Virus record (IMG/VR): IMGVR_UViG_3300032134_000020
Location: 1 to 24,353 of that record
From: a virus
Strand: one strand, 5' to 3'
Length of the DNA: 24,353 nucleotides
The number at the start of each line of letters is the position of its first letter. The first letter of the stretch is position 1. Below, one piece after another: positions 1 to 7,315 of this stretch. The position numbers and the translations under genes were made by a program. A model generated the notes under the pieces. It ran no database searches. It was not told the origin of the DNA and saw nothing but the letters and a program-made list of their open reading frames with translations.

Positions 1-155
1 TAACGATGCCTACTAACATACTTAAAAATATTTCCTTTCAAGTATCCTCTATACTCTTCCGATTCCATACTGTCCCTTATCAAATCAATAGTTTCCATTG
101 TGTTACTATTGTAATGATCAGGGCTAGTAATTTGTTCCCATTCATCAGCATTCAT
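1..155 (-). CDS. DUF3310-family protein, 3' part cut off by the window edge
   Basis: The visible N-terminal 51 residues run off the left end of the window. They contain a PDHY motif near residue 12, then an ETIDLIRDSM segment and a YLKGNIFKYVSRHR segment. This is the typical layout of DUF3310 proteins, which are common in phage replication modules; phage T7 gp1.7, a nucleotide kinase, is as I recall a relative. The start ATG (155-153) follows a strong AAAGGAG Shine-Dalgarno sequence, and the gene sits 13 bases downstream of the previous minus-strand gene, so it is part of the leftward replication operon. The family call rests on motif recognition. A kinase-like role is inference only. Confidence 0.75.
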   Translation of the reverse strand, partial: MNADEWEQITSPDHYNSNTMETIDLIRDSMESEEYRGYLKGNIFKYVSRHR

Positions 156-168
156 TTGTAAATCTCCT

Positions 169-519
169 TTAATGTTTTACTTTGTTAGGATCAAACACAA
201 GAACATTATTTGAATTTTTGAACATCTCTTTTTTAAAAGATAAGTATTCTTCTTTTACAACCTCTGATCCTCTCTCTGCCAAATAATCTAGTTCATTATC
301 CAGCATATGCATTATTCCTTTAACTATTAAGACCGAAATATTTGAGGAGGATTCCTCCGATGTATCACTAAGCTTTCCCTCTTCTAGAGTTGTATCTATT
401 ACTTTAACAGAGAATATACTTTCATCTTCTGGATTAGGTTTAAAAATGATATACTGCCTACCCTCTTGTAGACATTCAATCTCCTCCTCATCAAAAGTTT
501 CATTCCAAGTGTCTACCAT
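169..519 (-). CDS. hypothetical acidic phage protein, 116 aa
   Basis: Unrecognised protein. I chose the ATG at 519 because AAAGGAG lies eight bases upstream of it. An ATG 27 bases further upstream (546) is in frame but lacks such a site and would overlap the preceding gene. The protein is rich in Glu and Asp, especially at the N-terminus and around residues 47-62 (a Ser/Glu stretch), and has a hydrophobic helix-like segment near residues 62-74. No catalytic motif is visible. It lies between a small PD-(D/E)XK nuclease and the DUF3310 gene in the leftward replication operon, which suggests a role in DNA metabolism or its control but does not prove it. Confidence 0.75.
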   Translation of the reverse strand: MVDTWNETFDEEEIECLQEGRQYIIFKPNPEDESIFSVKVIDTTLEEGKLSDTSEESSSNISVLIVKGIMHMLDNELDYLAERGSEVVKEEYLSFKKEMFKNSNNVLVFDPNKVKH

Positions 520-520
520 G

Positions 521-868
521 TTAGCATCTCCTTTTATAAAAGTCAAGAAAAAAATCTAAATCTAGCATAACTAACGGTTTTTTCCTGTTCATTTTTAGAA
601 TAACAACAGGTTCACCTTTTCCTTTATGTTCTTCTGCTTGAGAATATATATCGTAGATACCCTTAAATTTCTCTTGGTTCTTACATTCAATCTTTAATGG
701 GTACTCCTTATAAGCAGCAGGAGATAGCTTTACATCCATCCCTTGCTCTCCCATAATAGCCCCTTTGATATCATCAGGTTCTAGCTCCGGTGCATGATCT
801 AGCAGTTTAGATACTACTAAATTTTGTAAGGCACGTCCTTTCGCTTTTCTTGCTTTGGTAGTTGTCAT
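521..868 (-). CDS. small PD-(D/E)XK nuclease-like protein
   Basis: 115 aa. It has the core pattern of small PD-(D/E)XK nucleases: an N-terminal Lys/Arg-rich helix (KARKAKGRALQN), D45 in GMDVKLS, then E61 and K63 in the strand LKIECKNQE, a Gln/Glu helix near residue 77, and a late strand PVVILKMNRKKPLVML. The compact size resembles Holliday-junction-resolvase-like or VRR-type phage nucleases. Its start overlaps the stop of the upstream gene as ATGA, so it is probably translated by coupling; the nearest Shine-Dalgarno-like GGGGAG is rather far away. The likely role is processing branched or recombining phage DNA. Fold assignment is fairly secure; the substrate is inference. Confidence 0.7.
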   Translation of the reverse strand: MTTTKARKAKGRALQNLVVSKLLDHAPELEPDDIKGAIMGEQGMDVKLSPAAYKEYPLKIECKNQEKFKGIYDIYSQAEEHKGKGEPVVILKMNRKKPLVMLDLDFFLDFYKRRC

Positions 869-1230
869 GTTGCTTTTAGTAACTCCCCTAACTTCTGATC
901 CATATACTCCGCAGTTTTAGGACAAAAAGTCTTCATCTTACTAAGGTCTTCTCCTAACAAAGCTGGAGAATAAATGATAGTTGCTCCCCTTTGTGATAAA
1001 GTTTTTGTAGCTTTCACATCTACATCAAACTTCATAATGTTAGATTCAAATGTATCATCGAGCCAAAAGGATGCTTCAGAAGAACCAGCGGCTTTCTTCA
1101 TTCTTATGAAAATAACATTCTCCCCAGTTAAAGGATGTCCCTGTTCTTTATCATTACCAGTAAGAACGTAGCGTACCCTACTGTTAGTTCTAACATCTAA
1201 CTCTTTTATGATTGATTGAAATATGATCAT
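865..1230 (-). CDS. hypothetical replication-operon protein, 121 aa
   Basis: I do not recognise this family. The protein is a mixed alpha/beta candidate with several short beta-like segments (residues 17-24, 37-44, 83-88) and a basic C-terminal helix. There are no transmembrane segments and no obvious catalytic signature. The ATG overlaps the stop of the primase-helicase gene as ATGA and is preceded by GAGGAG, so start and operon membership are well supported. Its place between primase-helicase and a small nuclease suggests a replication accessory role, but this is only positional inference. Confidence 0.75.
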   Translation of the reverse strand: MIIFQSIIKELDVRTNSRVRYVLTGNDKEQGHPLTGENVIFIRMKKAAGSSEASFWLDDTFESNIMKFDVDVKATKTLSQRGATIIYSPALLGEDLSKMKTFCPKTAEYMDQKLGELLKAT

Positions 1231-2858
1231 TCTATCTCCTCGTACTCTTCTCTCTCTGTCATTCTACCAGTTTCGACAGAGTACAAGAGCCTACAAGCAG
1301 GTCCGGTTAAACCACTAAACCTATTCTTAATTACCCTTACTACAGTTGTATGCCTTTCTGTTTCATCCTCGTGTTGACCGTTTCTTTCTAAGCCTAACAC
1401 GATATCAGATAGTTGACCAATGCTACTAGAGCCTCTCAATTGAGATAGAGATGTTGCTGCTCCTTCCTCATGCCCAGCAGATGGAGGTCTTTTCAAATGA
1501 GATACTAGTATTAGAGATATATCTAGTTCTTGCACGAGCATTCTTAGCTTAGTCATAATTTCATCAATAGCTTTTCTTTCATCACCTTGCTGTTGATCTG
1601 AAATGACAATACTAACATGGTCTAGTACAACAAACTTACAGTTAAGCGCGTTAGCAAAGAACCTTACACAATGGAGAATAGAATCAATTGAGTTAGACCC
1701 AAAGTGATCGTAGAAGAATACTCTACCTGTCCCTAGTGTCTCATCAAAGGCACTTTTTCTTTCTTCTACAGTCGTATTATTAAACACTTCACTAATATGC
1801 AAGGGTTTATTAGCTGCTAGAGACATGATACCTAAACCACTTCTCTTTACACTCTCCTCCAGAAACATTAGCCCTACATTCTGTTGAGTGTTCTTCAAAG
1901 AGTGATACACAAGCTCTCTAACAAATTGGCTCTTACCTAATCCAGAACCAGCCGTTACGGTTATAAGTTCCCCCATTCTAATGCCATGGGTAAGCTTCTC
2001 TAGCCCTTCAAAAGGATAATGTACTTCTGCTTCGATAGCTTTCTCGTTTACAACGTCCCACAATTCATCACCAGAGATAATATTCTCTGGAGTGTACTGT
2101 TTAGCATTCCACCAATCTCGAACAAACTCCGTCTTCTTTCCTAAACATAGATACTCATTAGCATCCTTGAATTGTAGTGGCATTATCTTTGCTTTAGGAG
2201 CAAGAGTTTCTGCTAATCTAGTAGCAGCAGCTTTACCCGCATCATCATTGTCAAAACAAATAATAACATTATCAAAAGACATTAGAAAGTCATAGATATG
2301 CTTGTTAGTAATGTCTCTTTTAACTGATGCTGCACCATTCTTAATAGAAACGACAGGCCACTTCTGATTCTTCCCTCCCATCATTTCATAAGCAGACATC
2401 GCATCAAGCTCACCTTCACAAATCGTGATGTACTTTCCACCATTCCCAAACATATTCTGTCCAAACAACAAACTACCTTTAATGTTTCCTTCAGAATGAA
2501 AGGATTTAGTGGAAACGTTTCTAACCTTATTTGCAATAAGCATTCCTTGTTCATTGTAGTAAGGGTAAATATGTCGAGAAGGATTATCAGCGACAGTAAC
2601 ACCGTACTGTTTGCAGGTGTCAAAGGAAATTTTTCTATCTTCTATCGCTTTTAAAACCCCTGTTGTTTTAATAGGAGAGACTGGTTTTTCCATTTCAATA
2701 ACATTCCCACTGTTAGAATTAATACGGTAGGTACAAGTAGCACCATAACAGAACTTACTACCATCACCATACACCGCAACATTATCTCTACTGCCGCATT
2801 CAGGACATTCTTCACGACGGATAACTTTGCTTTTTGTTAAAGAGTAATCAGATGTCAT
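1227..2858 (-). CDS. T7 gp4-like DNA primase-helicase
   Basis: 543 aa from the ATG at 2858, which has GGAG six bases upstream; an in-frame TTG four codons earlier is a worse start. The N-terminal zinc-binding domain has Cys at about 18, 21, 37 and 42. A Toprim primase core follows, with ICEGELDA (catalytic Glu about 148) and FDNDDAG (Asp about 203, 205, 206). The C-terminal RecA-type DnaB/T7 helicase has Walker A GSGLGKS (about 304-310), LEES (catalytic Glu about 334-335), Walker B VVLDH (about 409-414), a sensor-type LVSHLKRP, and an arginine-finger-like KNRFSG near 513. The enzyme should unwind the fork and make RNA primers for the family A polymerase in this window. Length and domain order are normal for the family. 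It overlaps the genes on both sides. Confidence 0.95.
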   Translation of the reverse strand: MTSDYSLTKSKVIRREECPECGSRDNVAVYGDGSKFCYGATCTYRINSNSGNVIEMEKPVSPIKTTGVLKAIEDRKISFDTCKQYGVTVADNPSRHIYPYYNEQGMLIANKVRNVSTKSFHSEGNIKGSLLFGQNMFGNGGKYITICEGELDAMSAYEMMGGKNQKWPVVSIKNGAASVKRDITNKHIYDFLMSFDNVIICFDNDDAGKAAATRLAETLAPKAKIMPLQFKDANEYLCLGKKTEFVRDWWNAKQYTPENIISGDELWDVVNEKAIEAEVHYPFEGLEKLTHGIRMGELITVTAGSGLGKSQFVRELVYHSLKNTQQNVGLMFLEESVKRSGLGIMSLAANKPLHISEVFNNTTVEERKSAFDETLGTGRVFFYDHFGSNSIDSILHCVRFFANALNCKFVVLDHVSIVISDQQQGDERKAIDEIMTKLRMLVQELDISLILVSHLKRPPSAGHEEGAATSLSQLRGSSSIGQLSDIVLGLERNGQHEDETERHTTVVRVIKNRFSGLTGPACRLLYSVETGRMTEREEYEEIE

Positions 2859-2994
2859 TATATTCTCCAAAACCTCTGTTAGGCATAAAGTCTACAACAG
2901 CAGTAAGTTTTTCAATAGCAACAGTAAGATCGTTCATCCTAGTCATTAACTCATCCACTGTTTCCATAAGCTCATCAAATTCTTCTTCATTCAT
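2848..2994 (-). CDS. 48-aa coiled-coil-like small protein
   Basis: A short gene between exonuclease and primase-helicase. It starts with ATG directly after the exonuclease TAA (no gap) and ends inside the primase-helicase start (11-base overlap), which is typical of translational coupling. A weak AAGGAT precedes it. The protein starts MNEEEFDELMETVDEL and has heptad-like hydrophobic positions through about residue 35, so it probably forms an amphipathic or coiled-coil helix. No known family recognised. The tight fit between two replication genes supports a real gene. It could be a small adaptor or regulator of the replication proteins, but nothing shows this directly. Confidence 0.65.
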   Translation of the reverse strand: MNEEEFDELMETVDELMTRMNDLTVAIEKLTAVVDFMPNRGFGEYNDI

Positions 2995-3834
2995 TTACTT
3001 ATCCTTAAATTCATGTGTAATCTCTTCAACGGAAGGTTCTTTTAAAACCGTTGTAAGATACACTGGCTTGTTGCTGTATTTAAACACACGAACATCAGGA
3101 AAGCAATCAAATTTATATGCACAGTACACACAATCTGTAGACAATTTCATATTGCCAGACTTTCCCTCTGGAATAGGATCGTAGCATAAAGGTGGACGTT
3201 CATCTGAAGCAACAATATTTCTAAGATGTTCTACTCTCTTCTCGACGTTTATAGTGTCCATATCATCCACTGTGAAGAGCAGAAGTTCACCTGTAACCTT
3301 ATTCATAACGAGGAAATGTGCCCTTTCCGCACCTTCCGCTTCCATATAGCCACTCAATTGACCTAAGTAGCCAAAGCTATCCTTCTTGAAAAGAGTACCA
3401 TCTTTAAATTTCTTGAAGGAAAAATCACTGGCTGTTTTGACATCAACAATTTCACTGTCAATTTTACAGTCCATATGCCCATCAACACCAGAGATAGTTA
3501 CCTTCTTTTGCATATCGGTTACATCATGTCCTGCTTCCTTTGCTAGAAGCAGAAGCACCTCCTCTATCAAAGAACCGTAAAGGAACTTCATAAGGGTTGG
3601 ACCTGATGGAAGGGCTTGCTCTCTGGGATGTTTTAGTTCAAACCAAAGGCGTCTGTCTTTCTTACCGATGGAAGACATTCTTAAAGTAGTTTTACTACTT
3701 CTCCTAGCCTCTTCTACATGCGTAGTTATGATAGACTTAACACCGTCTAGAAAAGAGTTAAGATTATCCTCAGATATCTTATGCTCGTTTTCTAGAACAG
3801 TGTAGATGTCATCAACTAAATTTTCAATTTGCAT
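2995..3834 (-). CDS. Cas4/RecB-like PD-(D/E)XK exonuclease
   Basis: 279 aa. RecB-type nuclease motifs are clear: an Arg/Trp-containing motif near residues 59-67, GHMD with the active-site Asp at 122, EIVDVKTAS with D131 and K133, and QLSGYM with Q159 and Y163. The C-terminus has Cys235, Cys238 and Cys244 (CX2CX5C), the spacing seen in the C-terminal iron-sulphur clamp of Cas4 and AddB nucleases. The usual distant N-terminal Cys is missing, but Cys217 could serve as a fourth ligand. The protein probably degrades host DNA or produces single strands for recombination, like T7 gp6 in role though not in fold. It precedes the 48-aa gene and primase-helicase without gaps. Confidence 0.88.
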   Translation of the reverse strand: MQIENLVDDIYTVLENEHKISEDNLNSFLDGVKSIITTHVEEARRSSKTTLRMSSIGKKDRRLWFELKHPREQALPSGPTLMKFLYGSLIEEVLLLLAKEAGHDVTDMQKKVTISGVDGHMDCKIDSEIVDVKTASDFSFKKFKDGTLFKKDSFGYLGQLSGYMEAEGAERAHFLVMNKVTGELLLFTVDDMDTINVEKRVEHLRNIVASDERPPLCYDPIPEGKSGNMKLSTDCVYCAYKFDCFPDVRVFKYSNKPVYLTTVLKEPSVEEITHEFKDK

Positions 3835-3858
3835 TTCTCTCTCCTGTAAAGATAATAC

Positions 3859-3950
3859 TGAAGGGGGAAGGAATCGAACCTTCCGTTAGGTGTCGCACCA
3901 CCTTGACGCCTTATTGCGAATACGACCTCATTCACGAGCCATACCCCTCC
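3859..3950 (-). tRNA. degenerate or atypical class II tRNA-like element
   Basis: Read on the minus strand, the 92 bases form a seven-pair acceptor stem (GGAGGGG with CCCCTTC, one G-T pair), a perfect five-pair T stem (GAAGG/CCTTC) around a canonical TTCGATT loop, and a long variable arm (AGGTG/CACCT), as in Ser, Leu or Tyr tRNAs. A seven-base loop TTCGCAA would give anticodon CGC (Ala codon GCG), but its stem has a mismatch, and the D arm is weak (GGC/GTC) and lacks the usual GG. The CCA end is not encoded. Class II shape with anticodon CGC is contradictory, so this may be a decayed tRNA, an att-like remnant or a tRNA mimic. Confidence 0.45.
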
Positions 3951-3960
3951 ACAATTATAT

Positions 3961-4002
3961 GTATAGCTGCCCACTCAGCATTGCTGCCCTCGCCCACTAT
4001 AC
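3961..4002 (-). other. imperfect hairpin between single-stranded DNA-binding protein gene and tRNA-like element
   Basis: GTATAG (3961-3966) and CTATAC (3997-4002) are exact inverted repeats and enclose a second inverted repeat, CAGCA/TGCTG (3976-3986, one-base centre). The sequence between contains two related GCCCACT copies. The element lies in a 271-base stretch (3835-4105) that has no convincing gene other than the tRNA-like element. It may be a transcript-processing or stability structure between the two coding blocks. Confidence 0.35.
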
Positions 4003-4105
4003 TCCTCAGTCCCGTGACATTGTATTGTATCTTATGATTCTCACAGACTAAGCCCAGTTAGTTATCGTCCCTCTCTGTTAAAAGGGTGCTTCATCTCCTT
4101 CTGTA

Positions 4106-4492
4106 TTAAAAATCAGAATCTGCCTCGTAAACTACAAGGTTGGTAACCATAACCTTGTTCAGGTACATGCTAGTACCATACTGTGATACCATTGGATGAT
4201 CTTTGTTAAAGCCAACCTTAACTTTAACATCAGAGCCATTGCCAATCAAGGTTCCGTTCATCCCTTCCTTATCATTGTTTATGACAGGAACATCGAACTT
4301 AGACCTTGCAGTGATAAAATCTCCTCTTTCATCATCCCTATTCTTAGTAAGGACGCCATGCTTCTTTAAATTATCGAGAGTATCCTCTGACAGATTGCAA
4401 ACATCCATCTGATACTTTTCAGACATCTTATCTGGTGTACTCAGCTTAGCCCAGTACGCTTTACCTTGAAACACCATAGTTTCTCTAGCCAT
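4106..4492 (-). CDS. T7 gp2.5-like single-stranded DNA-binding protein
   Basis: 128 aa. The protein is beta-rich with an OB-fold-like alternation (residues 5-15, 59-72, 80-95, 108-124) and a short acidic C-terminus ending in YEADSDF. A terminal aromatic after an acidic tail is a hallmark of phage and bacterial single-stranded DNA-binding proteins, where the tail contacts polymerase and helicase. A strong AAAGGAG stands just upstream of the ATG, and a near-consensus sigma70 promoter lies at 4533-4561, so it can be transcribed separately from the polymerase. Similar short proteins sit next to the polymerase and exonuclease in many T7-like marine phages. Role inferred from tail, fold pattern and context; sequence similarity to T7 gp2.5 itself is low. 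Confidence 0.8.
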   Translation of the reverse strand: MARETMVFQGKAYWAKLSTPDKMSEKYQMDVCNLSEDTLDNLKKHGVLTKNRDDERGDFITARSKFDVPVINNDKEGMNGTLIGNGSDVKVKVGFNKDHPMVSQYGTSMYLNKVMVTNLVVYEADSDF

Positions 4493-4532
4493 TTGTTATC
4501 TCCTTTGTTTTGTTAAACTCTTTACTCTACAC

Positions 4533-4561
4533 ACTATACTCGCTCTTCTACTAAAAGTCAA
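4533..4561 (-). promoter_or_regulatory. sigma70-type promoter upstream of single-stranded DNA-binding protein gene
   Basis: On the minus strand TTGACT (4561-4556) and TATAGT (4538-4533) are separated by exactly 17 bases. It sits in the 89-base gap between the polymerase and the single-stranded DNA-binding protein gene and would start a leader of about 35 nt. It matches the host housekeeping consensus well, giving an internal start within the replication operon. Confidence 0.75.
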
Positions 4562-4581
4562 CCCCTAATTTAACTTTTTTT

Positions 4582-6330
4582 CTAATGCGTTTCAGCCCAC
4601 GTTGTGCCTACCTTCGCATCAGCATTGAGAAGGATATTCATATTGAACCCAATCCCAACTTCTTGCATTGTAGTATCTGCTATTTCACAGAGTTTGTCAA
4701 CATCTTTTTTATGACATTCATATTGTTGCTCATCGTGAATGGTATTAACGAGATGAGCATCCAACCCTAGCTTCTCTATCTCTTCATATAACAGAATGCT
4801 CCATTGCTTGCAGCATATTGCCCCTGCACCTTGTAGTAGGGTGTTAAGACTAGCATGAGGGGAACGAACCAACAAGCGCCTTCCATCAATGCCTCTGATG
4901 TACCCACGTTGGGCATACTGTTGTACCTTCTTAATCAAAGCACCTAACTTAGGCATGTTCTTGAAAAACTTTTGTTTCAATCTCTCCCCATCTCTTGAAC
5001 TGCCGTTAATGATGCTACCTATCTTTTGTGACCCAGCACCATAACACAGTGCATAGATAAAGGTCTTAGCAGATTCTCTAGTGGGTAATCCCGCCGCCTT
5101 CTGATTGAGCGTATGCGGATCGCCATTAACAACAGCTTCCGTAAACTCCTCATCATCCATATAGTGGGCAAGCATCCTCAATTCTAACCCTTTAGCATCT
5201 ACACCAACTAGAGAATAATTATCTGTATCTTCTACTGTCCAACAGCCTCTACTCTCCTTACCATAGGGCTTGTAAGATGCTACTACATTAGCCATGTTAG
5301 GTTCAGAATGTGTCATACGCCCTGTTATTGCCCCCATCGTGCGTACCTTGCCATGTACACGATTATCATTATCAACAGCATCTAACCATGCTTCAACTGT
5401 TTTCCAGCGTGTCTCTAACATCTTCCATTCAGATAATTGCTGTAGTGCTTTCGGCGCAGTAGCAGAGACAGTTTCCAGATTACGCTCACTAACTTTTGGA
5501 TTACCTTTAGGTGTAAACTCAACAGGCTTCCATCCGTACTCTTCCATTCTCTCGACAATCTGTTGTGGTGAAGCAAGATTGAATGGTTGAAATTCAACTA
5601 TACTAAACTCACCGCCTACAACAGTTTCATAGTTGGGTATTTGTTTAAGACCTACGCTAGACATTTCCCCATTTAATTTTATTTTAGGTACTACTTGCTT
5701 GATAAACTTTGCTCTATCTTTAATATTAAATAGAACTTCAGCTTCTATTTCTTTTGCTTTACTGTTCGTTTCAGTCATAAGCATGTGCGCTTTTTGTACA
5801 TTTAAGTAGAACCCATGCTTTTGTTGTTCATTGATAATAAACCTGATCTTATGTTCTAATTCGATGCTAGTATCTGAAAAATCTTTCTTCTCTTCATTCA
5901 TTAGATACTTATACAGTTTTGTTGTTATCTCTGTATCTTGAACACAATAGCTTACCATCTCTTTAGAGAGGCAGGTGAAGTCACTAAACTCGCCTTTTTC
6001 CATGCCAAGTCTGTGACCCCACGCTGCTAGCGAATGGCCTTTTTCTCTATTAGGACTAAATAGTTGCGAGAGTATAAGGGTATCCACTATTCTTTCTCTA
6101 CTAATATCCATATCCCATAACTTATTTAGTACAGGGATATCGAATGATAGTACGTTGTGTCCAATAATAGTATTGTAAGTGTCTAAATACCTCCTTAAAT
6201 TTACTTTGTCCTGAAATATTCTAACTTTTTTAGTAGTAGTATCTTGACAAACAACAACCCAAATCTTAGTAGCATCAAGACCATCAGTCTCAATATCTAT
6301 TGTAGTAGACTTATTGGACAATTGAAACAT
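4582..6330 (-). CDS. family A DNA polymerase with 3'-5' exonuclease domain
   Basis: 582 aa. The exonuclease domain has Exo I DIETDG (D12, E14), Exo II GHNVLSFDI (D64) and Exo III YCVQD (Y128, D132), so proofreading should be active. The polymerase domain has motif A VGVDAKGLELRM (D378), motif B RESAKTFIY (R418, K422, Y426) and motif C TIHDEQQ (H532, D533, E534). Y426 corresponds to T7 Tyr526 and E. coli Phe762; Tyr is the T7-type state. It is shorter than T7 polymerase and shows no obvious thioredoxin-binding insertion. It overlaps the upstream nuclease gene by 34 bases; AAGG lies about ten bases before the ATG. It copies the phage genome with the primase-helicase and single-stranded DNA-binding protein of this operon. 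Confidence 0.96.
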   Translation of the reverse strand: MFQLSNKSTTIDIETDGLDATKIWVVVCQDTTTKKVRIFQDKVNLRRYLDTYNTIIGHNVLSFDIPVLNKLWDMDISRERIVDTLILSQLFSPNREKGHSLAAWGHRLGMEKGEFSDFTCLSKEMVSYCVQDTEITTKLYKYLMNEEKKDFSDTSIELEHKIRFIINEQQKHGFYLNVQKAHMLMTETNSKAKEIEAEVLFNIKDRAKFIKQVVPKIKLNGEMSSVGLKQIPNYETVVGGEFSIVEFQPFNLASPQQIVERMEEYGWKPVEFTPKGNPKVSERNLETVSATAPKALQQLSEWKMLETRWKTVEAWLDAVDNDNRVHGKVRTMGAITGRMTHSEPNMANVVASYKPYGKESRGCWTVEDTDNYSLVGVDAKGLELRMLAHYMDDEEFTEAVVNGDPHTLNQKAAGLPTRESAKTFIYALCYGAGSQKIGSIINGSSRDGERLKQKFFKNMPKLGALIKKVQQYAQRGYIRGIDGRRLLVRSPHASLNTLLQGAGAICCKQWSILLYEEIEKLGLDAHLVNTIHDEQQYECHKKDVDKLCEIADTTMQEVGIGFNMNILLNADAKVGTTWAETH

Positions 6331-6764
6331 GATGATTTAGCCTTGTAGTCATTAGTAGGATCGACCGTACCTTTTTCAACAAACCTTGCCGCATTGAAAA
6401 AGTCCAGCTTACTAAGCATACCTAAATACCAACCGATTGTCAAGTCTTTTTTTACACGAACAAATGTGTAACTGTCACACTTCTGATGTATGTTGTATGC
6501 AGACACAGAACAAGAATATTCTGGTTGTGGCTTCACAGTTGTCAACTTAGTTTTAACATCTGTAGTACTACCATCAGGAAGAATTATATCGTACTCATAA
6601 TTACTCTTTAACTTTCCACCTAAAACTTTTAACACAATCTCTTCACCTAGCATACCCGCAACATTACCCCTACCTTTGCTGATAGAGTTTTTTAAAACGC
6701 CCATCTCTTTAGCTCTTGCGGAAGCATCTTCCATCATACTTTTTGTTATTTTTACTTCTTGCAT
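6297..6764 (-). CDS. PD-(D/E)XK endonuclease-like protein
   Basis: 155 aa. A helix with GMLGEE (E41/E42) is followed by YEYDIILPDG (D59) and TTDVKTK (D69, K71), the classic PD-(D/E)XK core. Beta strands around residues 84-90 (SCSVSAYN) and 98-117 follow (YTFVRVKKDL, then IGWYLGML). The start has GAGGAGG just upstream. The gene overlaps the polymerase start, a position where T7-like phages often carry endonucleases for host DNA breakdown or junction resolution. The nuclease fold is well supported; whether it resolves junctions or degrades host DNA cannot be told. Confidence 0.75.
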   Translation of the reverse strand: MQEVKITKSMMEDASARAKEMGVLKNSISKGRGNVAGMLGEEIVLKVLGGKLKSNYEYDIILPDGSTTDVKTKLTTVKPQPEYSCSVSAYNIHQKCDSYTFVRVKKDLTIGWYLGMLSKLDFFNAARFVEKGTVDPTNDYKAKSSCFNCPISLLQ

Positions 6765-6925
6765 ACATCCTCCTCAGTATAATAATCTTCCATCCCCTCC
6801 TCCACTGTGGGGCCAGTATCTTTTTTAACAGGTTTAATCTTCTGACCATACTTGCCAGAGAACAAGCCTTTTTTAACAGGATTATTAATCCACTTCCACA
6901 ATTTTTTATTCCTCTTTTCCTGCAT
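6752..6925 (-). CDS. hypothetical 57-aa basic/acidic protein
   Basis: I chose the ATG at 6925, which has GAGGAAG upstream; longer in-frame starts (6961, 6973) lie deep in the preceding gene and lack a ribosome site. The N-terminal half is Lys/Arg/Trp-rich (MQEKRNKKLWKWINN), the C-terminal half acidic (EEGMEDYYTEED) and ends CKK. It overlaps the upstream zinc-knuckle gene by about 20 bases and the nuclease gene by 13, which supports coupled translation. No family recognised; charge segregation suggests a nucleic-acid or protein-binding peptide. Confidence 0.6.
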   Translation of the reverse strand: MQEKRNKKLWKWINNPVKKGLFSGKYGQKIKPVKKDTGPTVEEGMEDYYTEEDVCKK

Positions 6926-7121
6926 AATCTTCCTCATTATAAAAGAGTATTTCAACAGCGTCAGGGTAGTCAATCATCGCATCTTCTATGCAATCATACA
7001 CCTCATCATGCTCGACCTGACCAGTGCCATAGCAGACGTGACACACACTACTAGTATTCTCTCCCCACATGATAGTACCTTCGACACAATCTTTGCAGTC
7101 CAGATATACTGTAGTATTCAT
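6906..7121 (-). CDS. small DnaJ-type zinc-knuckle protein
   Basis: 71 aa. Two CXXC knuckles, CKDC (9-12) and CHVCYGTG (27-34), form a zinc-binding unit; the second has the CXXCXGXG pattern of the DnaJ cysteine-rich domain. The rest is strongly acidic. GGAGG precedes the ATG, and the start overlaps the upstream stop as TAATG. Small proteins of this kind are widespread in phages and may act in protein binding or transcription control. Zinc binding is well supported by motif; function is unknown. Confidence 0.7.
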   Translation of the reverse strand: MNTTVYLDCKDCVEGTIMWGENTSSVCHVCYGTGQVEHDEVYDCIEDAMIDYPDAVEILFYNEEDYAGKEE

Positions 7122-7312
7122 TATTCTACCTCCACGATTATGTTATCTTTTTCAACACCGTATGCTGTTACCTCGAACGTTTCGCCGTTGGTGTCATAGA
7201 AAACAATCTCTCTAAATTCTACACCACTGTAAGTTGTGGTGACCCCGTGATTAGCTTTTCTAATAACAATTTTACTTACCTTATGCAAAGGCAAGGTGTC
7301 TACCATTGGCAT
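7121..7312 (-). CDS. hypothetical 63-aa beta-rich protein
   Basis: Unrecognised. Alternating hydrophobic residues give several probable beta strands (12-18, 25-29, 34-39, 45-51, 56-62). The start has GAGGAGG eight bases upstream, inside the end of the previous gene, and the stop overlaps the next start as TAATG, so it belongs to the leftward operon. No motif points to a function. Confidence 0.65.
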   Translation of the reverse strand: MPMVDTLPLHKVSKIVIRKANHGVTTTYSGVEFREIVFYDTNGETFEVTAYGVEKDNIIVEVE

Positions 7313-7315
7313 CGT

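Noticed and set aside
3828-3934. GTG-started 38-codon minus-strand frame across the tRNA-like element
   Set aside because: It has a possible ribosome site, but the acceptor and T-arm pairing explains the same bases better; kept only as a note.
3835-4105. tmRNA
   Set aside because: The acceptor strand partner is only 92 bases away and no tag-peptide frame or tmRNA 5' signature is present.
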